Source: Streptomyces rubradiris (GTDB lineage: Bacteria; Actinomycetota; Actinomycetes; Streptomycetales; Streptomycetaceae). Taken from it: a DNA stretch of 64,000 bases. A program made the position numbers and the translations under genes. Below the pieces are notes generated by a model, which was not told the DNA's origin, made no database searches, and was given only the letters and a program-made list of their open reading frames with translations. The stretch is taken from NCBI RefSeq assembly GCF_016860525.1, contig NZ_BNEA01000015.1, forward strand, positions 4,700,001 through 4,764,000, read 5' to 3'. Below, piece after piece: positions 43,459-51,280 of the stretch (the first letter of the stretch is position 1; every line of letters starts with the position of its first letter).

Positions 43459-44967
43459 ATGGCCGAGCACGAGCATGTACGGGTGGCGGTGATCGGGTCC
43501 GGGTTCGGCGGGCTGGGGGCCGCCGTGCGGCTGCGCCGGGAGGGGGTCACCGACTTCGTGGTCCTGGAACGGGCCGGCAGCGTCGGCGGCACCTGGCGGG
43601 ACAACAGCTACCCCGGGTGCGCCTGTGACGTGCCCTCGCACCTGTACTCCTTCTCCTTCGCGCCCAACCCCGACTGGCCGCGCACCTTCTCCGGGCAGCG
43701 GCACATCCGCGCCTACCTGGAGCACGTCACCGACCTGTTCGGGCTGCGCCCGCACATCCGGTTCGACTCCGAGGTCAAGCTGATGACCTGGGACGCCGAG
43801 AACCTGTGGTGGACCATCGAGACCACCCGCGGCACCCTGCGCGCCGACGTCGTCGTCTCCGCCACCGGGCCGCTGTCCGACCCGAAGATCCCCGAGATCC
43901 CGGGCCTGGACTCCTTCCCGGGCAAGGTGTTCCACTCCGCCCGCTGGGACCACGACTACGACCTGCGCGGCAAGCGGGTCGCCATGGTCGGCACCGGCGC
44001 CTCCGCGATCCAGATCGTGCCCGCCATCCAGCCGCAGGTCGGCCGGCTCACCCTCTTCCAGCGCACCCCGCCGTGGGTGATGCCCCGCGTGGACCGCGCC
44101 ATCAGCGGACCCGAACGCTGGCTGCACCGGCGCCTGCCCGTCACCGCGCAGGCCCGGCGCGGGCTGCTGTGGGGCATCCGGGAACTCCAGGTGCAGGCGT
44201 TCACCAAGCACCCCGACGAACTCGGGCTCGTCGAACAGCTCGCCAAGCGGAACATGGCCCGCGCCATCAAGGACCCCGCCCTGCGCGCCAAGCTCACCCC
44301 GGACTACCGCATAGGCTGCAAGCGAATCCTGCTGTCCAGCGAGTACTACCCGGCGCTCGCCCGGCCCAACGTGGACGTCGTCGCCAGCGGGCTCACCGAG
44401 ATCCGCGGCTCCACGGTCGTGGCGGCCGACGGCACCGAGGCCGAGGTCGACGCGATCATCTTCGGCACCGGTTTCCACGTCACGGACATGCCCATCGCCG
44501 AGCGGGTGGTCGGCGCGGACGGGACCACGCTCGCGGAGACCTGGAAGAACGGCATGCGGGCGCTGCGCGGCGCCTCGGCGGCCGGGTTCCCGAACTGGAT
44601 GACGATCATCGGGCCCAACACCGGCCTGGGCAACTCCTCCATGATCCTGATGATCGAGTCCCAGCTGAACTACCTGGCCGACTATCTGCGCCAGCTCGAC
44701 GTCCTCGGGGGCCGCACCGCCCTGGACGCCCGGCCCGCCGCCGTGGACGCCTGGAACGAGCGGGTCCAGGAGCGGATGAAGCGGACCGTGTGGAACACCG
44801 GCGGCTGCACCAGCTGGTACCTGGACCCGAGCGGCCGCAACACCACCATCTGGCCCGGCACGACCACCGAGTTCCGGCGCGCGACCCGGCGGGTGGACCT
44901 CGCGGAGTACGAGGTGATCCGCAAGCCCGCGCCGGTGGCCGGCCGCAGGAGCGAGGCGCTCGCGTGA
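43459..44967 (+). CDS. Flavin-containing Baeyer-Villiger monooxygenase
   Basis: 502 residues. Rossmann motif 1 GSGFGGLGAAVRL (FAD) is followed by GGTWRDNSYPGCACDVPSHLYSFSF. The BVMO fingerprint is FPGKVFHSARWDHD (FxGxxxHxxxW, about 154-164), then the second Rossmann motif VGTGASAIQ (NADPH). The C-terminal part (GPNTGLGNSSMI, NTGGCTSWYLD) is shared with actinobacterial MymA/EthA-type enzymes. They oxidise ketones to esters and can activate thioamides. GGAGG lies 8 bp before ATG 43459. Stop overlaps the hydrolase start (GTGA). Confidence 0.94.
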   Translation: MAEHEHVRVAVIGSGFGGLGAAVRLRREGVTDFVVLERAGSVGGTWRDNSYPGCACDVPSHLYSFSFAPNPDWPRTFSGQRHIRAYLEHVTDLFGLRPHIRFDSEVKLMTWDAENLWWTIETTRGTLRADVVVSATGPLSDPKIPEIPGLDSFPGKVFHSARWDHDYDLRGKRVAMVGTGASAIQIVPAIQPQVGRLTLFQRTPPWVMPRVDRAISGPERWLHRRLPVTAQARRGLLWGIRELQVQAFTKHPDELGLVEQLAKRNMARAIKDPALRAKLTPDYRIGCKRILLSSEYYPALARPNVDVVASGLTEIRGSTVVAADGTEAEVDAIIFGTGFHVTDMPIAERVVGADGTTLAETWKNGMRALRGASAAGFPNWMTIIGPNTGLGNSSMILMIESQLNYLADYLRQLDVLGGRTALDARPAAVDAWNERVQERMKRTVWNTGGCTSWYLDPSGRNTTIWPGTTTEFRRATRRVDLAEYEVIRKPAPVAGRRSEALA

Positions 44968-45899
44968 GCCGCCGCACCCCGGCCGCCCCCGGCCCGTACG
45001 TCCCGCCCGAGCCCGCCCGCACCCTGACCGCCGTCTCCGCCGACGGTGCCCGGCTGCACGTCGAGGTGCACGGCCCCGAGGACGCGCCCGCCGTCGTGCT
45101 CGCCCACGGCTGGACCTGTTCGACGGCGTTCTGGGCGGCGCAGATACGGGAGCTGGCCGCCGGTCACCGGGTGATCGTCTACGACCAGCGGGGGCACGGG
45201 CGCAGCCCCGCGCACCCCGTGTGCACCACCGACGCGCTGGCGGACGACCTGGAGGCGGTGCTCGCGGCGGCCCTCGCGCCCGGGGAGAAGGCGGTGATCG
45301 CCGGCCACTCCATGGGCGGCATGACGGTCATGGCCGCCGCCGGGCGCCCCGGCTTCCGGGAGCACGCCGCCGCCGTCCTGCTGTGCAGCACGGGCAGTTC
45401 GCGGCTGGTCGCCGAGTCCCGCGTGGTGCCGTTGCGCGCCGGGCGGGTGCGCACCTGGCTCACCGGGCGCGTCCTCGGCTCGCGCGCCCCGCTCGGACCG
45501 GTCACGCCGGTGGCGAAGAGCGTCCTCAAGTACGCCACCATGGGCGCTGGTTGCGCCCCCGACCGGGTCGAGGCGTGCGCGCGGATCGTGCACGCCTGTC
45601 CCCGCGCGGTGCGCCACGCGTGGTCGAAGGTGCTGGCCACGCTCGACCTCGACCACGGCGTACGGCGGTTGACCGTGCCCACCGCCGTGCTGTGCGGCGC
45701 CGCCGACCGGCTCACGCCCCCGGTGCACGCCCGCGCGCTGGCCGCCGCGCTGCCGCACTGCCTCGGCCTCACCGAGCTGGCCGGCGTGGGCCACATGACC
45801 CCCGTCGAGGCGCCGGAGACGGTGACCGCCCGCATCCGTGAACTCGTCGGCACGTATGTCACGGGGGCCGCCCCCGTGCGGATCAAGGAGGGCGCATGA
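44964..45899 (+). CDS. Alpha/beta hydrolase
   Basis: 311 residues. Oxyanion-loop region LAHGWTCSTAFWAAQI, nucleophile elbow AGHSMGGMTVM, acid in CGAADRLTP and catalytic His in GVGHMTPVEAPE. A small lid (about 155-215) lies between. Being coupled at both ends (GTGA with the monooxygenase, ATGA with the SDR), it probably hydrolyses the ester that the monooxygenase makes. No export signal. Confidence 0.92.
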   Translation: MSRRTPAAPGPYVPPEPARTLTAVSADGARLHVEVHGPEDAPAVVLAHGWTCSTAFWAAQIRELAAGHRVIVYDQRGHGRSPAHPVCTTDALADDLEAVLAAALAPGEKAVIAGHSMGGMTVMAAAGRPGFREHAAAVLLCSTGSSRLVAESRVVPLRAGRVRTWLTGRVLGSRAPLGPVTPVAKSVLKYATMGAGCAPDRVEACARIVHACPRAVRHAWSKVLATLDLDHGVRRLTVPTAVLCGAADRLTPPVHARALAAALPHCLGLTELAGVGHMTPVEAPETVTARIRELVGTYVTGAAPVRIKEGA

Positions 45900-46780
45900 G
45901 CAGGGTGAGCCTGGAAGGACAGGTCGCGGTCGTCACGGGGGCCGCGCGCGGTGTCGGAGAGCTGCTGGCGCGCAAACTGTCAGCGCGCGGGGCGCGCCTG
46001 GCGCTGGTCGGGCTGGAGGAGGAGGCGCTCAAGGAGGTCTCCGGGCGGCTGCACCACGACAGCGCCTACTGGTACGCCGACGTCACCGACCACGAGACCA
46101 TGAGCCGGGTCGCGCGGGAGGTGAAGGAGCGCTTCGGGAAGGTCGACATCGTCGTCGCCAACGCCGGTGTGGCGACCGGCGGTCCGTTCACGGACTCCGA
46201 TCCGGTGGCCTGGCGGCGGGTGATCGAGGTCAACCTGATCGGCTCGGCGGTGACCGCGCGCGCCTTCCTGCCGGTGCTGGCGGAGAGCCGGGGCTACCTG
46301 CTGCAGATCGCCTCGCTGGCCGCGCTCACGCCCGCGCCGATGATGACGGCGTACTGCGCGTCCAAGGCGGGCGTGGAGGCGTACGCGCACAGCCTGCGCG
46401 CCGAGGTCGGCCACCAGGGCGTGCGGGTCGGCGTGGCCTACCTGTCGTGGACCGACACCGACATGGTGCGCGGCGCCGACCAGGACGACGTGATGCGCGA
46501 GCTGCGGCAGCGGCTGCCCTGGCCGTCGAACAAGACCTACCCGCTGGGTCCGGCGGTGGACCGGCTCGTCGCCGGGATCGAGCGGCGCTCGGCGCACGTG
46601 TACGGGCAGGGGTGGCTGCGCGGCATGCAGGGGGTGCGCGGCTGTCTGCCGGCGCTCATCGGGACGGTCGGGCAGCGGGAGATGAAGCGGTTCGCGCCCC
46701 GGCTGCGGGGGATGTCCTCCGGGCTCGTCGGCGCAGGTGGGGCGGCCGACGAGGCGGCCCGCGCCACGCACGGTAACTGA
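45896..46780 (+). CDS. Short-chain dehydrogenase/reductase
   Basis: 294 residues. Classical SDR: VVTGAARGVGELLA cofactor motif, ADVTDHE, VANAGVATGG, and the catalytic Ser in LLQIASLAALTPAPMMTAYCASKAGVE with the YxxxK pair. The C-terminal extension (RGMQGVRGCLPALIGTV) is typical of actinobacterial members near fatty-acid genes. It could oxidise an alcohol to the ketone used by the monooxygenase or reduce a product. Last gene of the three-gene cassette. Confidence 0.92.
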   Translation: MSRVSLEGQVAVVTGAARGVGELLARKLSARGARLALVGLEEEALKEVSGRLHHDSAYWYADVTDHETMSRVAREVKERFGKVDIVVANAGVATGGPFTDSDPVAWRRVIEVNLIGSAVTARAFLPVLAESRGYLLQIASLAALTPAPMMTAYCASKAGVEAYAHSLRAEVGHQGVRVGVAYLSWTDTDMVRGADQDDVMRELRQRLPWPSNKTYPLGPAVDRLVAGIERRSAHVYGQGWLRGMQGVRGCLPALIGTVGQREMKRFAPRLRGMSSGLVGAGGAADEAARATHGN

Positions 46781-46868
46781 TCGACATGCGGAGGGTGTTG
46801 GGCCGTGTGAATCTGGTCGAGGCCCCAGCGAGGGGCCGAATCCCCACCCACTTCGGGAGTGAACCCAC

Positions 46869-47066
46869 ATGGGTATGAAGGACCAGATGCAGGACAAGTC
46901 CCGCCAGGCCAAGCAGAAGGCCCAGGAGGAGGCGGGGCAGGCCCGTCAGAAGGCCGGTCAGCAGGGCCGGCAGGGCCAGCCGCAGCGCGGCACCCAGAAC
47001 CACCGTGACATCGAGGACACGGAGCAGCAGGTGCGGGACCGGTTCAACCAGGACTACGACGCCTAG
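46869..47066 (+). CDS. Small hydrophilic Gln/Lys-rich protein (stress-type)
   Basis: 65 residues, no hydrophobic core, with repeats QAKQKAQEEAGQARQKAGQQ and a closing segment DIEDTEQQVRDRFNQDYDA. GGGAG lies 8 bp before the ATG. It resembles small stress-inducible, heat-soluble proteins by composition only. A 12-bp hairpin follows, so it is likely a monocistronic gene. Confidence 0.65.
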   Translation: MGMKDQMQDKSRQAKQKAQEEAGQARQKAGQQGRQGQPQRGTQNHRDIEDTEQQVRDRFNQDYDA

Positions 47067-47073
47067 TCCGGTC

Positions 47074-50000
47074 CTATGACGTGGGGTGCCCTTCGCCGGG
47101 GGCACCCCACGCCCCTGTCTGTCCGGCCGGCCTCGGGGGCAGCTTCGGGCGGGTCCGGTCGGGCACGCCGGAGTAGTCCGGGGGGACCGCCGCCGGGCGG
47201 GTCTCCAGCAGTTCCAGGGCCAGCCGGACGGCCTCGCCCAGCACCGGGTAGCGGCCCTCGGCCCAGTCCACGGGGGTGCGCAGCACCTCGACGTCGGGGG
47301 CGACGCCGTGGTTCTCCACGGACCAGCCGTAGGCGTCGAACCAGGCCGCGTTCATCGGGACGGTGATGACGGTGCCGTCGCCGAGGCGGTGCCGCCCGGT
47401 CATGCCGACGACCCCGCCCCAGGTCCGCTGGCCGACGACCGGACCGAGCTCCAGCAGCTTGAAGGCGGCCGTGATCATGTCGCCGTCCGAGGAGGTCGCC
47501 TCGTCGGCCAGGGCCACCACCGGCCCGCGCGGGGCGTTGGAGGCGTACGACACCGGTTGTGCGTCCCGGGTCAGGTCCCAGCCCAGGATCGTACGGGTCA
47601 GCTTCTCCACCACGAGTTCGCTGATGTGCCCGCCCGCGTTGCCGCGCACGTCCACGATCAGCGCCGGCCGGGACATCTCCATGCGCAGGTCGCGGTTGAA
47701 CTGGGCCCAGCCGGAGCCGCCCATGTCGGGGATGTGCAGATAGCCGCACTTGCCGTCGCTCAACTCCCGTACGACCTCACGGCGTTTGGCCACCCAGTCC
47801 TGGTAGCGCAGCGGCCGTTCGTCGACGAGCGGGACGACGGCGACCCGCCGGGGTCCGCCGGGCTCGCCGTCCGGCGGGGTGAACGTCAGCTCCACGGTCG
47901 TGCCGCCGGAACCGGCGAGCAGCGGGTAGGGGCCGGTCAGCGGATCGACCGGGCGGCCGTCGACATGGGTGAGGACGGCGCCCTCGCGGATGCCCGTGCC
48001 GGCCAGCGGGGAGCGGGCCCGGGAGTCGGAGGAGTCGCCGGCCAGGATGCGCCGCACCAGCCAACGGCCCTCGTGACGGACGAAGTTGGCGCCGAGCAGG
48101 CCCTGCCAGCGCTGGTAGTGGGCCGGGCCCTCGTTGCGGCGGGCGGCGGTGACATAGGCGTGGGAGGTGCCCAGTTCGCCCAGGACCTCGCGCAGCAGGT
48201 CGGCGAACTCGTCGGGGGAGGCGACGCGTTCGACCAGCGGGCGGTACTGGTCGAGGACCGCGTCCCAGTCGATGCCGCACATGCCCGGGTCCCAGAAGTA
48301 GGCGCGGATCAGCCGGCCCGCCTCGTCGTACGCCTGGCGCCACTCGGCGGGCGGGTCCACCTCGTGCAGGATGCGGCGCACGTCGATCCACACGGTCGTG
48401 TCGCCGTCGCCCACCTCGGTCGACGGCACCGCCCGCAGGTCGCCCTCGTCCACCACGACCAGCCGGGTGCCGTCGCCGCTGACCGCGAACCAGTCCAGGT
48501 GGTCGACCAGTTCGGACTTCTTCGCCTTGGTGATGTTGAAGTACTCCAGGGTCGGGCGTCCGCTGACGTCGGCCGGGTTGACGAAGGTCTCGCCGAGCGC
48601 GCCGGAGATCGGCCAGCGCAGCCAGACCAGGCCGCCGCCCGCGACCGGGGCGAGCCCGGAGTACTTGGAGGCGATCACCGGGAACGGGGTGACCCGGTTC
48701 GCCAGCCCCTCCACCTCGACCGTGACCGTGCCGGCCTCGCCGGTCTCCTCGTCCTCCAGCGGGTCCAGCCCGCCGGCCGCCGGCCGGCCCTCCGGATTGA
48801 GCGCGAAGGGGGAGGGGGTCGCCGAGGACAGCGGGACGAGGTAGGGGCGGCAGCCGAGCGGGAAGGACAGGTCGCCGGTGTGCACGTCGTAGACCGGGTC
48901 GAAGCCGCGCCAGGACAGGAAGGCGAGGTAGCGGCCGTCGCGGGTGAAGACCGGGTTCTCGTCCTCGAAGCGGCCGTTGGTCACGTCCACGATCAGCCGG
49001 TCCTTGATGCGGGCCAGCTTGATCTGCCTGAGCGAGCGGCCGATGCCGGGGTGCGACCAGGTGAGCCAGGCGCCGTCCGGGGAGAAGGCGAGGTCACGGA
49101 CGGGCCCGTTGCCGGAGCGGACCAGCTCGGTGACCGTGCCCGTGTCCTCCGCAGCCGTCTCTTCGGGCTCGTCCGGTACGTCGATGAGCAGCAGCCGTCC
49201 GTCGTGCGAGGCGACCGCGAGCCGTTCGCCCAGCGGGTCGGAGGCCAGTTCCAGGACCCGGCCGAGGGCGCCGGAGGCCAGCCGGCGGGGGGCGCGGTCG
49301 CCGGTGGCGCGCGGGAGCCGGGAGATCTCGACGGCGTCCGCGCCCTCGGCGTCGGTGACGCAGGCGACCTGCCCGGTCGAGCCCAGCATCTCCGGCAGCC
49401 GTACCCGTACGCCGGGTGTCTCGGTGAGGGTGCGGGCCGGGCCGTCGCGGTGGGTGAGCCAGTACAGGCTGCCGCGGACGACGACCGCGCTGGCCCGGCC
49501 GGTCTCGTCCACGGAGATGCCGTCGACGTGCTGCGCGGCCGGCACCTGGTAGGGGCGGCGGCCGGTGCGGGGCCCGGCGAGCCGGACGTCGAGCCGGCGC
49601 GGTCCGGCGCCGGGGGAGAGGTCGTCCACCAGCCACAGGTCGCCCGCGCACTGGTACACCACTCGGCTGCCGTCGCTCGCGGCGTGCCGGGCGTAGAAGG
49701 CGTCGTGGTCGGTGTGGCGGCGCAGGCCGGTGCCGTCGGGCGCGCAGGAGTAGAGGTTGCCGACGCCCTCGTGGTCGGAGAGGAAGGCGATCCGGCCGGC
49801 GACGAACATGGGGCAGGCCAGATGGCCGCCGAGGTCCGCCAGCAGCCGCCGCCCGTGCAGCCACAGGCGGCCCGTGGCGCCGCCGCGGTAGCGCTTCCAG
49901 GAGGCCGGTTCGTGCGGCGGGGTGCCGGTGAGCAGCAGCGTCCGGCGCTCGCCGCCGGCGCCGGTGACCTGGATGTCGGAGACCGGTCCCCAGGGCAGCC

Positions 50001-50391
50001 GGCCGCCCGGGTCGCCGTCGGGCGGCACCTTGTAGGCCCAGGTGAAGTGGGAGAAGGGCTGGCCGTGGGAGGCGACGGCCAGGATGTCGCCGTCCGGGGT
50101 CCAGCCGCAGACCTGGGTGTCGACGCTGCCCCAGTAGGTCAGCCGGCGCGCGGGGCCGCCGCCGTCCACGTCGACGAGGTGGATCTCGGGGACGAGGCTG
50201 CGCCAGGAGGTGTAGGCGATGTGGCGGCCGTCGGGGGAGAAGCGCGGATGGCCGGCCTTGGTGCGGTCCGCGGTGAGCCGCCAGGCGCGCTCCGGGGCGC
50301 CGAGGCGGGTCAGCCAGAGGTCGTCCTCGGCCACGAAGCACAGCAGGTCGCCGCTGAGGTGGGGGAAGCGCAGATAGCTCACCCTCCCCAT
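47074..50391 (-). CDS. Tricorn protease homologue
   Basis: 1105 residues, the size of archaeal tricorn. N-terminal beta-propeller repeats (about 1-640; TKAGHPRFSPDGRHIAYTS, AFSPDGAWLTWSHPG, FTRDGRYLAFLSWRG) feed a PDZ domain (about 760-840) and a C-terminal serine protease of family S41. Catalytic residues by motif: His744 in LGTSHAYVT, Ser967/968 in EATSSDGDM and acidic partner in SVENHGVAPD. It trims peptides released by the proteasome or Lon, cytoplasmic. Start ATG 50391; a GTG nine bases later (50382) is possible. The 3' end runs into a shared terminator. Confidence 0.95.
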   Translation of the reverse strand: MGRVSYLRFPHLSGDLLCFVAEDDLWLTRLGAPERAWRLTADRTKAGHPRFSPDGRHIAYTSWRSLVPEIHLVDVDGGGPARRLTYWGSVDTQVCGWTPDGDILAVASHGQPFSHFTWAYKVPPDGDPGGRLPWGPVSDIQVTGAGGERRTLLLTGTPPHEPASWKRYRGGATGRLWLHGRRLLADLGGHLACPMFVAGRIAFLSDHEGVGNLYSCAPDGTGLRRHTDHDAFYARHAASDGSRVVYQCAGDLWLVDDLSPGAGPRRLDVRLAGPRTGRRPYQVPAAQHVDGISVDETGRASAVVVRGSLYWLTHRDGPARTLTETPGVRVRLPEMLGSTGQVACVTDAEGADAVEISRLPRATGDRAPRRLASGALGRVLELASDPLGERLAVASHDGRLLLIDVPDEPEETAAEDTGTVTELVRSGNGPVRDLAFSPDGAWLTWSHPGIGRSLRQIKLARIKDRLIVDVTNGRFEDENPVFTRDGRYLAFLSWRGFDPVYDVHTGDLSFPLGCRPYLVPLSSATPSPFALNPEGRPAAGGLDPLEDEETGEAGTVTVEVEGLANRVTPFPVIASKYSGLAPVAGGGLVWLRWPISGALGETFVNPADVSGRPTLEYFNITKAKKSELVDHLDWFAVSGDGTRLVVVDEGDLRAVPSTEVGDGDTTVWIDVRRILHEVDPPAEWRQAYDEAGRLIRAYFWDPGMCGIDWDAVLDQYRPLVERVASPDEFADLLREVLGELGTSHAYVTAARRNEGPAHYQRWQGLLGANFVRHEGRWLVRRILAGDSSDSRARSPLAGTGIREGAVLTHVDGRPVDPLTGPYPLLAGSGGTTVELTFTPPDGEPGGPRRVAVVPLVDERPLRYQDWVAKRREVVRELSDGKCGYLHIPDMGGSGWAQFNRDLRMEMSRPALIVDVRGNAGGHISELVVEKLTRTILGWDLTRDAQPVSYASNAPRGPVVALADEATSSDGDMITAAFKLLELGPVVGQRTWGGVVGMTGRHRLGDGTVITVPMNAAWFDAYGWSVENHGVAPDVEVLRTPVDWAEGRYPVLGEAVRLALELLETRPAAVPPDYSGVPDRTRPKLPPRPAGQTGAWGAPGEGHPTS
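47080..47111. terminator. Bidirectional terminator between small protein and tricorn genes
   Basis: Perfect 12-bp arms CGTGGGGTGCCC (47080-47091) and GGGCACCCCACG (47100-47111). It lies 13 bp past the stop of the small-protein gene, and the last codons of the convergent tricorn gene run through it, so the two genes share it. Confidence 0.75.
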
Positions 50392-50489
50392 GCTTTTCCG
50401 GGCACCGGGCACCGGCAACTCGTGACCGGGGCGCCCGTGGCGGAGGCGTCTCCTTACGGGCTCTTCACGTTCGTGACCCAGCCCACGTA

Positions 50490-50536
50490 CGAAACCGTTT
50501 CGTTTCGCTTAGTCCGCGGGGTATCTTCGGTGATAC
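50490..50536. promoter_or_regulatory. Two palindromes before the TetR-MMPL genes
   Basis: CGAAACCGTTTCG at 50490-50502 is a 13-bp palindrome, extended by a nearby half-copy TTTCG. GTATC...GATAC at 50521-50536 is a second, 5-bp arms with 6-bp spacer. Both lie between the divergent tricorn and TetR genes and suit TetR operators. The first is followed by TTTCGCTTAGTCCGCGG, likely promoter DNA. Confidence 0.5.
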
Positions 50537-50569
50537 GAAGGCGGAAGACCCGGAGCGGAGGTGAGTGGC

Positions 50570-51163
50570 ATGACCGAAGGCGTCGCGACGACGCGCCGCA
50601 GTCGGATCACGCCCGAGCGCGAGGCCGAGCTGTACGAGGCCGTGCTCGACCTGCTCCGGGAGGTCGGCTACGACGCCCTCACCATGGACGCCGTGGCCGC
50701 CCGCACCCGCTCCAGCAAGGCCACGCTCTACCGCCAGTGGGGCGGCAAGGCCGAGCTGGTCGCGAAGGCCGTCCGGCATCACAAGCCGGGCCGGGCCGCG
50801 GCGGTCGACACCGGGTCGCTGAAGGGCGACCTGCACGCCCTCATCCTGCACGCCGACGACTGCGAGATGGAGCAGAACTCCGCGCTGATGCGGGGCCTGG
50901 CCATGGCGGTGCACGGCAACCCGGACCTGCTCCAGGCATTCCGGGAACACCTGATCGAGCCGGAGCTGGCCGAACTGCGCCGGATGCTCCAGCGGGCGGT
51001 CGAGCGGGGCGAGGTCCGCGCGGACAACCCCGCGACCGGGTTCGTGCTCCACATGATGATCGGCGCGTTCGCCGCCCGCACCCTGATCGACGAACAGCCG
51101 CCGACACAGGACTTCCTCCTTTCGTACATCGACGCCGTGGTCCTCCCCGCCCTCGGCGTCTGA
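50570..51163 (+). CDS. TetR-family regulator of the MMPL transporter
   Basis: 197 residues. HTH at about 30-70 (LTMDAVAARTRSSKATLYRQWGGKAELV) and a C-terminal TetR_C_11-type domain. ATG 50570 is chosen with GGAGG 8 bp upstream. It is the first gene of a same-strand pair with the MMPL transporter 118 bp downstream, so it is probably its repressor. Two palindromes lie in its promoter. Confidence 0.92.
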   Translation: MTEGVATTRRSRITPEREAELYEAVLDLLREVGYDALTMDAVAARTRSSKATLYRQWGGKAELVAKAVRHHKPGRAAAVDTGSLKGDLHALILHADDCEMEQNSALMRGLAMAVHGNPDLLQAFREHLIEPELAELRRMLQRAVERGEVRADNPATGFVLHMMIGAFAARTLIDEQPPTQDFLLSYIDAVVLPALGV

Positions 51164-51280
51164 AACCGACGCAACCCCCCACCTCCCCAGCAAGCCCACC
51201 ACCTGACGTCACCGCTCACGTCGTCGGGCTGATCACCCCTGCCCAGCTGAACCCACGACTTGACCGGGAGAACGCCTTAA

